A DNA stretch of 28,577 bases from Chara braunii (lineage: Eukaryota > Streptophyta > Charophyceae > Charales > Characeae). The stretch covers positions 150,338 through 178,914 of the forward strand of contig BFEA01001033.1 in assembly GCA_003427395.1 (NCBI GenBank), read 5' to 3'. A program made the position numbers and the translations under genes. Under the pieces are notes generated by a model. It did no database searches. It was not told the DNA's origin and saw only the letters and a list, made by a program, of their open reading frames with translations. Of the stretch, positions 20,028-28,577 are shown in pieces (positions within the stretch are counted from its first letter, which is position 1; each line of letters opens with the position of its first letter).

Positions 20028-20271
20028 GTAGCAATGGTAGCAGATGTTATCGAGAGCCATCCTGCAAGAAAGTCCGGATTGCATCGACGCTCGATGGTGC
20101 ACAAAGGGCGTTGCAACGGTCGCAGGCGTTAGCGGGAGACATCCGGCAAGCAAGTCCGGGCTGCATTGACCGTTGGTAGTACACAAAGGTCGTTGCCATG
20201 GTAGCAGACGTTAGTGGGGGAGATCCTGCAAGGAAGTCGGGATTGCATCCACCCTCGGTATTGCTCAAAGG
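20028..20271. repeat. Minisatellite, 82 bp x 3
   Basis: Units at 20028-20109, 20110-20191 and 20192-20271 each carry GCAATGGTAGCAGACGTTAG, ATCCTGCAAG, AAGTCCGGATTGCAT and CACAAAGG in variable form. The divergence of roughly 15-20 percent shows it is not recent. Because 82 is not a multiple of three, the open frames crossing it are probably chance. Confidence 0.93.
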
Positions 20272-20966
20272 TATGTAGTGTATGGGATCTTGCGTACAGG
20301 ATCATGATCATGTCTTATGAAAGGGTGGACAGCGCCAGATCTGGGATGGTGGGCATAGTGAGCAGGTCTGGGATGCAGTCCAGCTATCTCTTGCCTCGTG
20401 GTTAAATAGGGATGCCAATAGGTTATGGGAAGGAATGGAGCTGGATTATGTGCTCCTGCTTGTTAAGCCCTATTGTGTGTGTATGTGTGAAGGAATGACT
20501 GTGATTACAGGTAGAAAAAAGGGATTATCGAGTCGTCAAATAAGGTTTGCCTGAAGTGTAAACTGTCACAATTTAGGATGCCCACTTCAGAGGGTCGTGC
20601 CTGGAGGAGATTCGTGTGCAGCGTGGGGCGATCTGGTGTCTGGATTCCATCGAGGACCCCATTCTGATATATCCACTTTGATACAGATTGTTGCATTCTT
20701 GCTGGTCGCTCCGTGAGGATGTGGAATTCATGTCAAAGGGATTTAGGCACTCACTCAGGCCGCACACTCACGAGGTTATATGTGTTCAGGAGTTTGAAGG
20801 AACTGGGGGGGATGCAGCAAGCCAAGGGATTACACAGCGAGGAAATCGGCTGTTACATTCCAGTGATTTTGGACCGGCTGTTGCATTCATGACACTCCAG
20901 TGATTTTGGCAGCGACGACATAGTTCAAACAGTAGTGTTCCAATGCTACCAAGTGGGCATTCGGTC

Positions 20967-21064
20967 GTACCTCGGGAGGTCCATTAAAATTGGAACCATA
21001 TAGAGAAGATTAGCATGTGCCTTGTTCAGGTATATGACCCGCATAAGGCCGAGAAGTGGTCCCC
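20967..21064 (+). pseudogene. U6: U6 snRNA pseudogene, full length
   Basis: The plus strand has GTACCTCGGGAGGTCC (5' stem-loop), TTAAAATTGGAACCATATAG, AGAAGATTAGCATG, a diverged middle, CGCATAAGGCCGAGAAGTGG and TCC, collinear with U6 from end to end. The ACAGAGA box is altered to ATAGAGA and the central GCCCCTGCGCAAGG region is heavily changed. No promoter elements or terminal T-run are seen. A non-functional copy. Confidence 0.82.
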
Positions 21065-21538
21065 GCAAGAAAAAAATGGACATTCAGGGCCTCATACGGA
21101 GCAAGGTCGTCGCCAATCAGTTTTCTTCCATTGTCAATAGGGTTGCAGGGCATGTGAGATAGGATTGCGAATTAGGAATCATCAAATTCGAGGGGTCTAG
21201 AAAGCCGATTAACATGCAGAGTCAGAACAGCCTGCATTGTTACCTGAACTATAGACGATGATTGCTGACAGAAGGATTCAAACTAGATATATTGATTGCT
21301 GCTGGACTTTTTCGATTCACTTGCATTCGCATCTGGCGTCAGGGGGCCGCGATGATGCAGAGGGCCTACGTTGAGTGATCTGTTGGGTTAGAGGAAAAAT
21401 AGTCTTTCCGATTGCTTGACACAGGGTGGTGCAAAGCGCTGGGCAAGTCATCGTAACACTTTCGTGAAAATAGGAGGGGTGGCTCGCTCCCAACTTCATT
21501 CTAATCATCCTATCCTTTTGGATTTGAAATGATGACTG
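21065..21538. other. No recognised gene
   Basis: Nothing identifiable on either strand; short frames only. Confidence 0.35.
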
Positions 21539-21672
21539 TTAAACTGCCAGTACGTGTTGAAGTCATGCCAGTTTTACGAGCCACGATTTAGGAAATGTAC
21601 GGCCCACTACAAGAGCGTCCAAATTCATCTGACTGGTGCGTCCAATAGCCGGGTCAAGTAATGGTGGTGTAA
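21539..21672. mobile_element. TTAA-type MITE, copy 8
   Basis: The left end TTAA-ACTGCCAGTACGTG and the right end, whose complement is TTACACCACCATTACTTG, match as terminal repeats at about 13 of 18 positions. The right end shares its four-base GTAA with the next element at 21669. Confidence 0.55.
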
Positions 21673-21815
21673 ACCACCAGCACATCTGAAAAAGCCAATT
21701 CACCCTCTCCTAAATATTCGGAGGCCGTGGACCGTCGATAAAGTGAATCTGTGGTTCTTCGCCGCCTACTTTTTAGGAGAGGCTCAATCTCCTTTTCAGA
21801 TGTACTGTTGTTTAA
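21669..21815. mobile_element. TTAA-type MITE, copy 2
   Basis: 147 bp. The left arm ACCACCAGCACATCTGAAAA and the right arm (complement ACAACAGTACATCTGAAAAG) pair, and a second paired block CCTCTCCTAAA/TTTAGGAGAGG lies inside, giving about 44-bp arms. Internal TTCGGAGGCCG and CGATAAA are shared with the copy at 26721. Confidence 0.85.
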
Positions 21816-22592
21816 GTGTTTGTGCTATTCAAACTAATCGGTATGTCTCTGGAATAGAAAAGGGCTCGTATTATGAGCAGAAACTGATCAGACTGAGGGT
21901 GTTTTTCATGCCCCTCTGCCATGGGATTTGGTGAGAAGATATGCACTCGTTCCCATGAAAGAGGATGGACGAAGTCCTAAAAGCAAATATCCCTTCGGTG
22001 TGCCATTTTTCATGACCTTCCGATGTGGGACTGGGGTAGAAGTCTTTTCGTACCTCATTTGTCTGTGCTCTGTGAAAAGCCAAGGTGGGATGCCAACTGC
22101 AGTGCCGTCGAGGCCGGGACAACCTGCCTGTCCTGCATTACTCGGTTTGATACCGCTGATTTCAAAACATACAAAATGGAAAGAATTTCACCGCTACAGC
22201 CCTGGTTTTGTTCCGGAGTCCAGTTTCGAGCTCGAGTTTCAAGTCCCGAGTTCCAGCCTCGAGTCCCAGTCTGCGTTCTGGTGACGGCCATAGATCTATG
22301 TACAATCTTCACGGCTCTTTGGACAGGAGAGCCTCGTCCCGTAAACAATAGTTCAAGTTAAGAATGTCTAGAAAGAGGAGCTTTCATTTGTACAATGATT
22401 AGGGATGCCTAATAGAAGGGAGTCCCTGGTTAACAGCAGTTGAAAGGTTATATTATCCTCCCCGCGCCCCCTGGTAATTCAGGTTACTCATTTGCTTCCA
22501 CTGGTGTTCGAATCCAGGTCTGGATTTCAACAGTTCAGGGGTGTACTACAGTTTAGGTTGAGAAGTTGATTTCCCGGCAGGTACCAGTAGGC
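21816..22592. other. No recognised gene
   Basis: Contains a short GAGTTCCAG/GAGTCCCAG-like minisatellite near 22215-22270. Near 22505-22550 there is a B-box-like GTGTTCGAATCCAG and GGTCTGGATTTCAACAG, the latter also found near 26059 with one change, so a dispersed repeat is likely. Confidence 0.4.
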
Positions 22593-22766
22593 TTAGATCA
22601 CCAGTACACCACATATCGGCCCGTGGGTGTCACCACGAAACCCGCACCACTTCGGAGGCCGCTGATTTGTTTTCTCAACGGCGGGTCTGGCCGCGCGCCG
22701 CCTCCGAGTATTGCTTGTGGCGACGAAAACTTTCTGCAAGGCTGGGGCCGTGTACTAGCGGTTTAA
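22593..22766. mobile_element. TTAA-type MITE, copy 3
   Basis: 174 bp. Left end TTAG-ATCACCAGTACACC; right end GGGGCCGTGTACTAGCGGT-TTAA. An inner paired block TTCGGAGGC/GCCTCCGA is shared with the copy at 26721. Right after it a block CAGAAACCATTAGGCCAGCG repeats, with changes, about 84 bp later (22777 and 22858). Confidence 0.75.
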
Positions 22767-23628
22767 GCAGAGTGCAGAAACCATTAGGCCAGCGTCAGTC
22801 AGTTGAGCAACAGAGCTAAACTCGTAGGCTAAATGTCGGTTGGCGAGCAAAAGACAGCAGAAACTGTTAGGCCAAGCGTCAGTGAAGTCCAAGGATGTTT
22901 TGCGGACTTCATGAAGCAACAGACAAAGGTGAGGGAACCAACCCATTACTGGCAGAAGGAATCTGGAAGGCGCGCCAGCAAGTACAGAAATCCAACTGGA
23001 GGAAGTTGTCGGCATCTGATTTCACATTGCGGGTCATGGGAAAGCGCTGCTTTGCTGATTGAGGTCTTCTTTATGGAGATATACATCGAGGTGCTGCTGG
23101 AGTGGTTGCGACCTATGCAGCCTGGCATGCAGGCTCGTAGTGGGGTTCAACGGTACTGGGCTCCCATAGGTAGCAGCCATAGCTGGGTGATGTGAGAGGA
23201 TGCGAGAGAGAGAGATACAAGGGAGAGGTGCTCAGGGAGGAGAGAGACCTTGGAAAGAGAGAGAGAGAGAGATCATATCTGAGAGAGCTGTGGGCGACCA
23301 TAGCCGCACCTTTCTTGTACAAAATCTGGTGTATTTGGGTTTGATTGGCAGAGAGTTCCCATCTCAAGTGTGCTTTTGTGTATGTGTGTGGCTTGTTCTG
23401 AGCTTGGTGCAGATTGCGGTGTGTGGATGGTCTGTTTTAAAGCATTATACGCAGTTATTAATAATTTAAAATAAGTAGTCGAAGAGCTCAAACCTCTTAC
23501 AGTCCACCCTGGTTACCATAAGGCACACCCCCTTGTGCAGTTGGTTCTTTGGATGAATGATTGGGCACTCGAGAGTGGTTCTTCATGTCGGCAGGGGTTG
23601 TTGCCCCGGACTTTTCAAACGCAGTGGT
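22767..23628. other. No recognised gene
   Basis: An open frame at 22833-23195 (120 codons) has no recognised domain. Low-complexity GA repeats occupy about 23197-23285. Confidence 0.35.
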
Positions 23629-23740
23629 TTAAACCACCAGTACCCTGCCCAGGCAAAAAACATTGCCTTCCTGAATTCATGGAGGACCTTGGCAGGCCTG
23701 GCAAAGGCTTGGTGCAGGTTTGGTACTGTGCGGGTGGTCG
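23629..23740. mobile_element. TTAA-type MITE, copy 7 (partial)
   Basis: The left end TTAA-ACCACCAGTACCCTGCCC is intact and is preceded by GCAGTGGT, which itself looks like the right end of another copy, giving the palindrome GGTTTAAACC. The right end near 23715-23737 is weak (TTTGGTACTGTGCGGGTGGT), without TTAA. Confidence 0.45.
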
Positions 23741-24030
23741 CTCGGTTTCGTTTTCGAAACCAACGACCACAGAAGACGAGGAAAAAAAAAAAAAAAAAAA
23801 AGATCGAGAGTTAAGAGAAAACAGACGAAACGTTGTCGACAGCGAATCTGACGCGACAAGCCTCCCAGAACGGCACGAACGGTGGCTTCAAGATCGGGAG
23901 GGACTGCGGCCTTGCGCCCCCTCCACTACATGGCCCTGTCCAACGAAGGGCCGTGTTCCACTACTCCCACATGCACAAGAAAAGACGAAAAACTATGCCC
24001 GTGCATCTAGGCAAGTTCTGGTGTAAGATT

Positions 24031-24147
24031 CGTTCTCATTTTGCACATTTGGTGAGTAGTGGAGCAAGGCCCGATGGCATGCATCAGTTCAGATCGTGGA
24101 GGTAGGGCCTTGATCCACTACTCGCCAAAAGTGCAAAATGAGAATGC
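24031..24147. repeat. Near-perfect 42-bp inverted repeat (hairpin)
   Basis: The arm CGTTCTCATTTTGCAC...GAGTAGTGGA...CAAGGCCC (24031-24072) pairs with 24105-24147 with about four mismatches, leaving a loop of about 32 bases. It could be a MITE or a small-RNA precursor. The ends do not match the TTAA family. Confidence 0.9.
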
Positions 24148-24339
24148 ATACTCCACTGGAATATGGAAAGATTCAACACCATGTTTTTGTCTTTTCTGCA
24201 TGTGGTGAATCGTGGCTCGACACCCTAAGACTGCTATACTCTTTGTTTTTTGTTTCCAAGTACTGCTAGACTTCTGGAATGAATAGAGGCCCTTAGACTG
24301 CTAGACTTCGTGAATGAATCTTCTGCAATAGCATCGTAA

Positions 24340-24390
24340 GATACAGAGAAGATTAGCATGATACTGCACAACAATAATACGATGACATGC
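24340..24390 (+). pseudogene. U6: U6 snRNA-derived fragment a
   Basis: GATACAGAGAAGATTAGCAT is a perfect match to the U6 catalytic segment (ACAGAGA box through the AGC triad). A decayed ATGATACTGCACAA and GATGACATGC follow where U6 has GGCCCCTGCGCAAGGATGACACGC. The 5' stem-loop is absent. Confidence 0.75.
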
Positions 24391-24496
24391 AGGGGGGCAA
24401 AAAAAAGAAAGCAGCGACACAATGAATGTGTCGGGTAGTGTAGAGAGGTTGCGGTTAGGCATGAGAAATGGGAATGAATCCTCCACAACGCGGGAA

Positions 24497-24548
24497 GATA
24501 CAGAGAAGCTTAGCATGCCTCTGAAATGCTTTCTTTTGGATGACCTGA
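24497..24548 (+). pseudogene. U6: U6 snRNA-derived fragment b
   Basis: GATACAGAGAAGCTTAGCATG matches U6 with one change, written here in part. A gapped GGATGACC follows. Both this and the previous fragment are preceded by a GAATGAATC motif 19-25 bases upstream, so they may descend from one duplicated insertion. Confidence 0.65.
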
Positions 24549-25169
24549 CGATCTCCCGCCACCCTCGCCGTTGACAGCTCTTCTGACAGTCACGGCTATA
24601 CCTAGTGGGAAAGACAAAAGGGGGGAAACAAAAAGAAATGAAGAAACGGAAAAAAAAAAAAAGAAACAACAGGCATGCATGTACCGGTCCCCATGTCGTC
24701 TGCCAACTAGCTGCTCTTGCACGAAGCAAAGAGGTTCAGTAGCATGACAAACAAATCGTTCAGGAAGGCTGCTTCGGGGGTACTGGTGGCTTAATCTGTG
24801 AGGTGTCGACTGCTGCCTTTCCGTGAGGTGACGACCGCTGCCTAACTATCCTTTCCTTTTCTCGGTACCAAGTGCCGCTATTATATTCTGTGTTGTTCTC
24901 TTCTATCTTGCTTTTGTTCTTTTTTGCTTTTATTTTCTTGTGGGGTAGGCTGCTTTTGATTCTTTTGACCTCCTTTGTGCTCACTCAAGTCCCATGGGAA
25001 GCTTACTTGAAGCTTACTTGTGTGTGAAGAAGGCGCCAATGGTGCTATCTGCAAGATTGTAAAGCATGAATTCGTCCGCAATAGCAGTCATATGCTTGTG
25101 CTTTCCAAGCATGGGCATAACACTGTTGGGGCATGGCCATAGGTTATGTACAGTATCAGCCGTAGGACC
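24549..25169. other. No recognised gene
   Basis: A short A-run near 24651-24662 and tandem AAGCTTACTTG near 25000. Nothing else noted. Confidence 0.35.
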
Positions 25170-25250
25170 TCCTCCGTGCAAGCACGGATTCGAACCGGCG
25201 CCCTCAGCCTCAAGAGCCGAGTCTCTTAACCACTACAGCCATGACACGGT
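25170..25250 (-). repeat. tRNA-like sequence (SINE head or tRNA relic)
   Basis: The minus strand has TGGCTGTAGTGGTTAAGAG, close to the A-box/D-arm of Leu and Ser tRNAs, then a 6-bp stem CTCGGC/GCTGAG with loop TCTTGAG, then a perfect B-box GGTTCGAATCC. The T-stem pairs only partly, the acceptor ends do not pair, and position 33 is C rather than U. It is therefore a pseudogene or a SINE promoter, not a functional tRNA. Confidence 0.6.
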
Positions 25251-25383
25251 GTTCTAAAAGTGAATCCATGCCGGTCGTGATATTCACCCCACCCCTGCAT
25301 AGGTTATACCTAGTCTAGATCTGGTGCAGATGAGCCCTTTGACTGGTCACATCTGGTTTTGAAAAAGTAGGATTGTGATTATT

Positions 25384-25387
<4 letters not shown>

Positions 25388-25416
<29 letters not shown>
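25388..25416. repeat. (TA)n microsatellite
   Basis: A pure TA run next to the GACGATATATA end of a ribozyme repeat, apparently grown from it. Similar runs occur at 25520-25536, 25666-25680 and 25696-25706. Confidence 0.95.
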
Positions 25417-25417
<1 letters not shown>

Positions 25418-25519
25418 TCACAATTAGAACTGCCCGGTAAACTGTAGGCACAGAGAGAGAAGAGGACAATAGACGAGGGGCTGTGACAAACTGTTTCGTC
25501 GGAGTTTCACCGACTCATC
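25417..25519 (-). repeat. Hammerhead-derived repeat, copy D (5' part replaced by TA repeat)
   Basis: On the minus strand TGATGAGTCGGTGAAACTCC and GACGAAACAG are intact, followed by the downstream module. Everything before TGATGA is (TA)n, so stem I and the cleavage site are gone. It follows copy C in tandem with a core-to-core spacing of about 124 bp, with the middle module missing. Confidence 0.8.
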
Positions 25520-25611
25520 ATATATATATATATATATCGTCACAAACAGAACTGCCCGGTAAACCGTAGGCAGAGAGAGAGAAGAGGACAACAAACGAGT
25601 GGCTGTGACAA

Positions 25612-25663
25612 ATTGTTTCGTCGGAGTTTCATCGACTCATCAGGAGGCTGAACCCTCAACAGT
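25612..25663 (-). ncRNA. Type III hammerhead ribozyme, near-complete (copy C)
   Basis: Minus strand: ACTGT (25659-25663), GTT cleavage triplet, stem I GAGG/CCTC with loop GTTCAG, core CTGATGA (25637-25643), stem II GTCGA/CCGAC with loop TGAAACT, GAAACAAT. All catalytic core bases are conserved. Two helix defects are present, an A-C mismatch at the loop end of stem II and a C-A mismatch in stem III. Its downstream module continues to about 25530. Reduced activity is possible. Confidence 0.85.
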
Positions 25664-25874
25664 CTGTATATATATATATATTCTATTTGTGACGATATAT
25701 ATATATGTTCTTACAGTGGGTAGAACGCAAAGTAAGATAAGCGATTGATTACATACTCGAGCAAAGAAGGAAAGAAAACTTGTGCTCCGTGAGGTTTGAG
25801 TAAGCTAGAGCAATCAATGAATTCAATCCCACTGGGTCATCGTCAACTTTCAATTCCCATTAGCTAAGGGTATA

Positions 25875-26015
25875 TTAAGGGTCCAGCCTCCTAACAAGGC
25901 GGTGGAACTCCGATGAAACAATTTGTCACATCTCATTGTTTGTTGTCCTCTTCTCCCTCTCTGCCTGCCTATGGTTTATCAGGCAGTTCTGTTTGACAAT
26001 ATTTATATATATAAG
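25875..26015 (+). repeat. Hammerhead-derived repeat, copy H (degenerate, inverted relative to C and D)
   Basis: The core reads CTAACAA for CTGATGA, but GGAACTCCGATGAAACAATT and the downstream module remain. Its hairpin (25966-25985) reads TGCC-TA-TGGT-TT-ATCA-GGCA, in which the inner C-G pair seen in other copies is replaced by T-A. Confidence 0.75.
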
Positions 26016-26720
26016 GGCGACGACCTTGAGATATCATCTTTGAACTGACCAGGCCCAGGTCTGCATTTCAACAGTTCGAAGCTGCACCAGCTCAGCTAGG
26101 CCAGTTGGTGTAGAAAGGCCACATTAGTATTCTGGTGAGGGGCAAATTTCCCTGCGGTCACACTGTCTCTCATATTTCAGGAGATCTCGTTCCTCGATGT
26201 AGGTAAAGGGGAGTTTCACATCAGCCACACATCTAATGATTGTGACTTGCACATTTGCTCTTATTGAAAAAGAACAAAGAAAAAAAGAAATCCGGGGCTC
26301 ACATGCCGACCCCTTAATACCTCAGCATTTCTTCCTTAGCCAACGCCCACTTCCGCGTCTATGGGAGCAGTATTCACCTACCTTGGATATATCGAGCAGT
26401 AGTTGCACTAGTGCGACTTCAGGATATTCCCATCCCAAGCCGTGTTACACGGGCATCTCGGTTGCCAACCGTAGTCATCCTTATTCACATCTGTTATGTA
26501 AAGGTGAAAGGAGATGTTATGTAAAGGTGAAAGGAGAACTTGTGGTCAGTAGATGGTGGTGACTTTTATATCTCCTAGCCCCGTAATATGCACCTCATCA
26601 AGGTACGACTCATATCTTTGTTTTTGTTTTTTTTCCTTTTTGTTACTCTTCCAATTCGGAAAATGAAATCCATAATTTTTCATTACGTAAACATATAGCG
26701 GCACATGATATTTCTAAGTA
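26016..26720. other. No recognised gene; one short tandem repeat
   Basis: TTATGTAAAGGTGAAAGGAG occurs twice in tandem (26493-26538). GGTCTGCATTTCAACAGTTC near 26059 resembles a block near 22519. Otherwise nothing recognised. Confidence 0.4.
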
Positions 26721-26873
26721 TGAAACTGCCAGTACACAGCCCCAGCCTTACTGGAAAGAAAATTCATCACCTACAAAAATTTCGGAGGCCTGGCGCCGTA
26801 GATAAATTGAAGCGGTGGCAGGCGGCCTCCGAAAAGGGCCCGCGGCCGATACCTGGGTGTATTGGTGGTTTAA
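26721..26873. mobile_element. TTAA-type MITE, copy 4
   Basis: 153 bp. Left end TGAA-ACTGCCAGTACACAG; right end GGTGTATTGGTGGT-TTAA. Inside, TTCGGAGGCC and GGCCTCCGAA form a second perfect inverted pair, shared in part with copies 2 and 3. Confidence 0.8.
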
Positions 26874-26919
26874 GTAATTTCACTACAAGTTTATGAGCGA
26901 TCTCCCTATTTTCTATGGA

Positions 26920-27230
26920 AAGGAACCTCACCATGAGTACATAAGTTATTTTCTTACGATAGTTATACGTCAAACACCTTCTGCTTCTATACAAATGGAC
27001 TCACTAATAGGCTAGTAATAGCTATAGTATACAAGGTATCGAGGAAAGGGGTTGTGATTTTAATATTGTTTTCCTTTATCAGTACATCGTGGAACTTTTC
27101 CCGAATTGAAAAGGAGTGGAGTCTCACCACGAGTACGTAAGTTTTTCCTTAATATAGGTATGTATTACACCTCCCTATTCTATACAAAAGGACTTCACTG
27201 ATAGGTATGGGATACAAGGTATCAAATAAA
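26920..27230. repeat. Direct repeat, about 120 bp x 2, diverged
   Basis: Copies near 26925-27040 and 27128-27225 share CTCACCAYGAGTACRTAAGT, TTCTATACAAAAGGACT, CACTRATAGG and ATACAAGGTATC. They follow directly after MITE copy 4. No gene from here to 27692. Confidence 0.8.
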
Positions 27231-27692
27231 GAAACGATTTTACTCTAAATCAACATTGTAAATCGAGGAGTTTTTTTCGAAATGAATAAAAGTTCTTAAT
27301 CGTTTGGTTGAAACCATGTTTAGCCTTTGCAAGAAGTTCAATTATATGGCGTGTGTCTACTTGTGTCGTCCGTATTTGAACTGGTAATTCAGGAGTAATT
27401 TGTATGGCTGGTGCCTTGTCCATCATAATTGAGCAATGTTTTTTTGTAAGGGTCGTATTTTTGAATCTTATGTAATGGGATCATGTTTATTGCAAATTTT
27501 TGGTGGGATCCGTCCTCAGCGGCCAAAGACGAATAGGGTGTCATGCAAAAGAGTGGTTGGAATATTTCTGCAATTTTGCTGAAATTTGAAGCTTGCTATA
27601 TGAGTGAGTTCCACGACCTCAGTTTCAAGTCTTTTGGTTTAGGGTTTGATGTACCAAGTTGCTTTTGCATCTGCAATGAATAGCCAAAGACG

Positions 27693-27901
27693 TTAAACCA
27701 CCAGTACTTGGCCCAGCTATCGGCTGCGGCGCTTCCTCGTTAATGCACCGCGCCTGTCGGGCTTTGGGGTAAAGGACCACAATGGTTGGAAGCGCCAGCC
27801 AAAAAAAAATTGAAATGGCACCCTGGTGATTCAGGGAAACGTGGCGCGCAGAGGGTTAGCGGGCTCGGCATCGATAGCTGGGCCAAATACTAGTAGTTTA
27901 A
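27693..27901. mobile_element. TTAA-type MITE, copy 5 (best preserved ends)
   Basis: 209 bp. Left end TTAA-ACCACCAGTACTTGGC and right end with complement TTAAACTACTAGTATTTGGC; matching continues through CCAGCTATCG, about 28 of 31 positions. TTAA is present on both sides. Confidence 0.9.
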
Positions 27902-27905
27902 ATGC

Positions 27906-28052
27906 ATAAACTGCCAGCATATGCGACACATGAGCCGTGGGATGCGACGTCGACCATGGATATATTTTGTTGGCCGGGGGTTGGCTCCCACTTTTCGAGA
28001 GTAGGTGAAGAACAATTCTCCACACGGTTGGGACCATGTACTAGCAATTTAA
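27906..28052. mobile_element. TTAA-type MITE, copy 6
   Basis: 147 bp. Left end ATAA-ACTGCCAGCATATG; right end CCATGTACTAGCAAT-TTAA. It lies four bases after copy 5. Confidence 0.65.

Positions 28053-28577
<525 letters not shown>

Noticed and set aside
22833-23195. 120-codon open frame as a transposase or LINE remnant
   Set aside because: No catalytic motif or recognisable domain; composition looks random.
23535-24026. A 163-codon open frame with a Lys-rich run
   Set aside because: It crosses the TTAA-type MITE and an A-run and ends at the border of the hairpin element; no domain is visible, so chance is likelier.

Overview
The window looks like a repeat-rich nuclear contig of a eukaryote, most likely of the green plant (streptophyte) lineage. 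The evidence is: spliced exons of the U1 snRNP protein U1-C separated by a 2.5 kb GT-AG intron; a decayed mitochondrial cox1 piece inside that intron; several U6 snRNA-derived copies; many microsatellites; small inverted-repeat transposons; and no operon-like coding. A charophyte alga such as Chara would fit, but the sequence alone does not settle the species. No prokaryotic or viral gene was seen.

Layout. 1-1007: a foldback MITE (226-527), a 58-bp tandem duplication and probably the tail of an upstream intron. 1008-4648: two exons of U1-C (1008-1251 and 3738-4648, reading phases matching exactly). The 5' exon with the zinc finger lies outside the window. The intron (1252-3737) carries an antisense, frameshifted cox1 NUMT at about 3097-3412. 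4649-8300: 3' flank with degenerate tandem repeats, microsatellites and no recognised gene. 8590-11440: a cluster of hammerhead-ribozyme repeats, interleaved with a second tandem repeat of about 155 bp. 11606-11986: an unrelated MITE with 19-bp perfect terminal repeats. 12000-20280: AT-rich tandem repeats, minisatellites, direct duplications, an N gap and a U6 pseudogene. 20280-24550: clustered TTAA-flanked MITEs, more U6-derived pieces and a long near-perfect hairpin at 24031-24147. 25170-26015: a tRNA-like relic and three more hammerhead-derived copies next to (TA)n tracts. 26720-28052: three more TTAA-type MITEs. 28470-end: a (CT)n tract.

The most interesting content is the hammerhead family. 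One copy (11197-11248) has every core nucleotide, three helices and loops I and II complementary over four bases. About nine related copies lie in this window. The full unit is about 303 bp and strings together four further hairpins, one of which shows a paired base change between copies. This looks like a retrozyme-like or viroid-like structured RNA repeat, not an ordinary satellite. No reverse transcriptase was seen here, so its mode of spread is inferred by analogy only.
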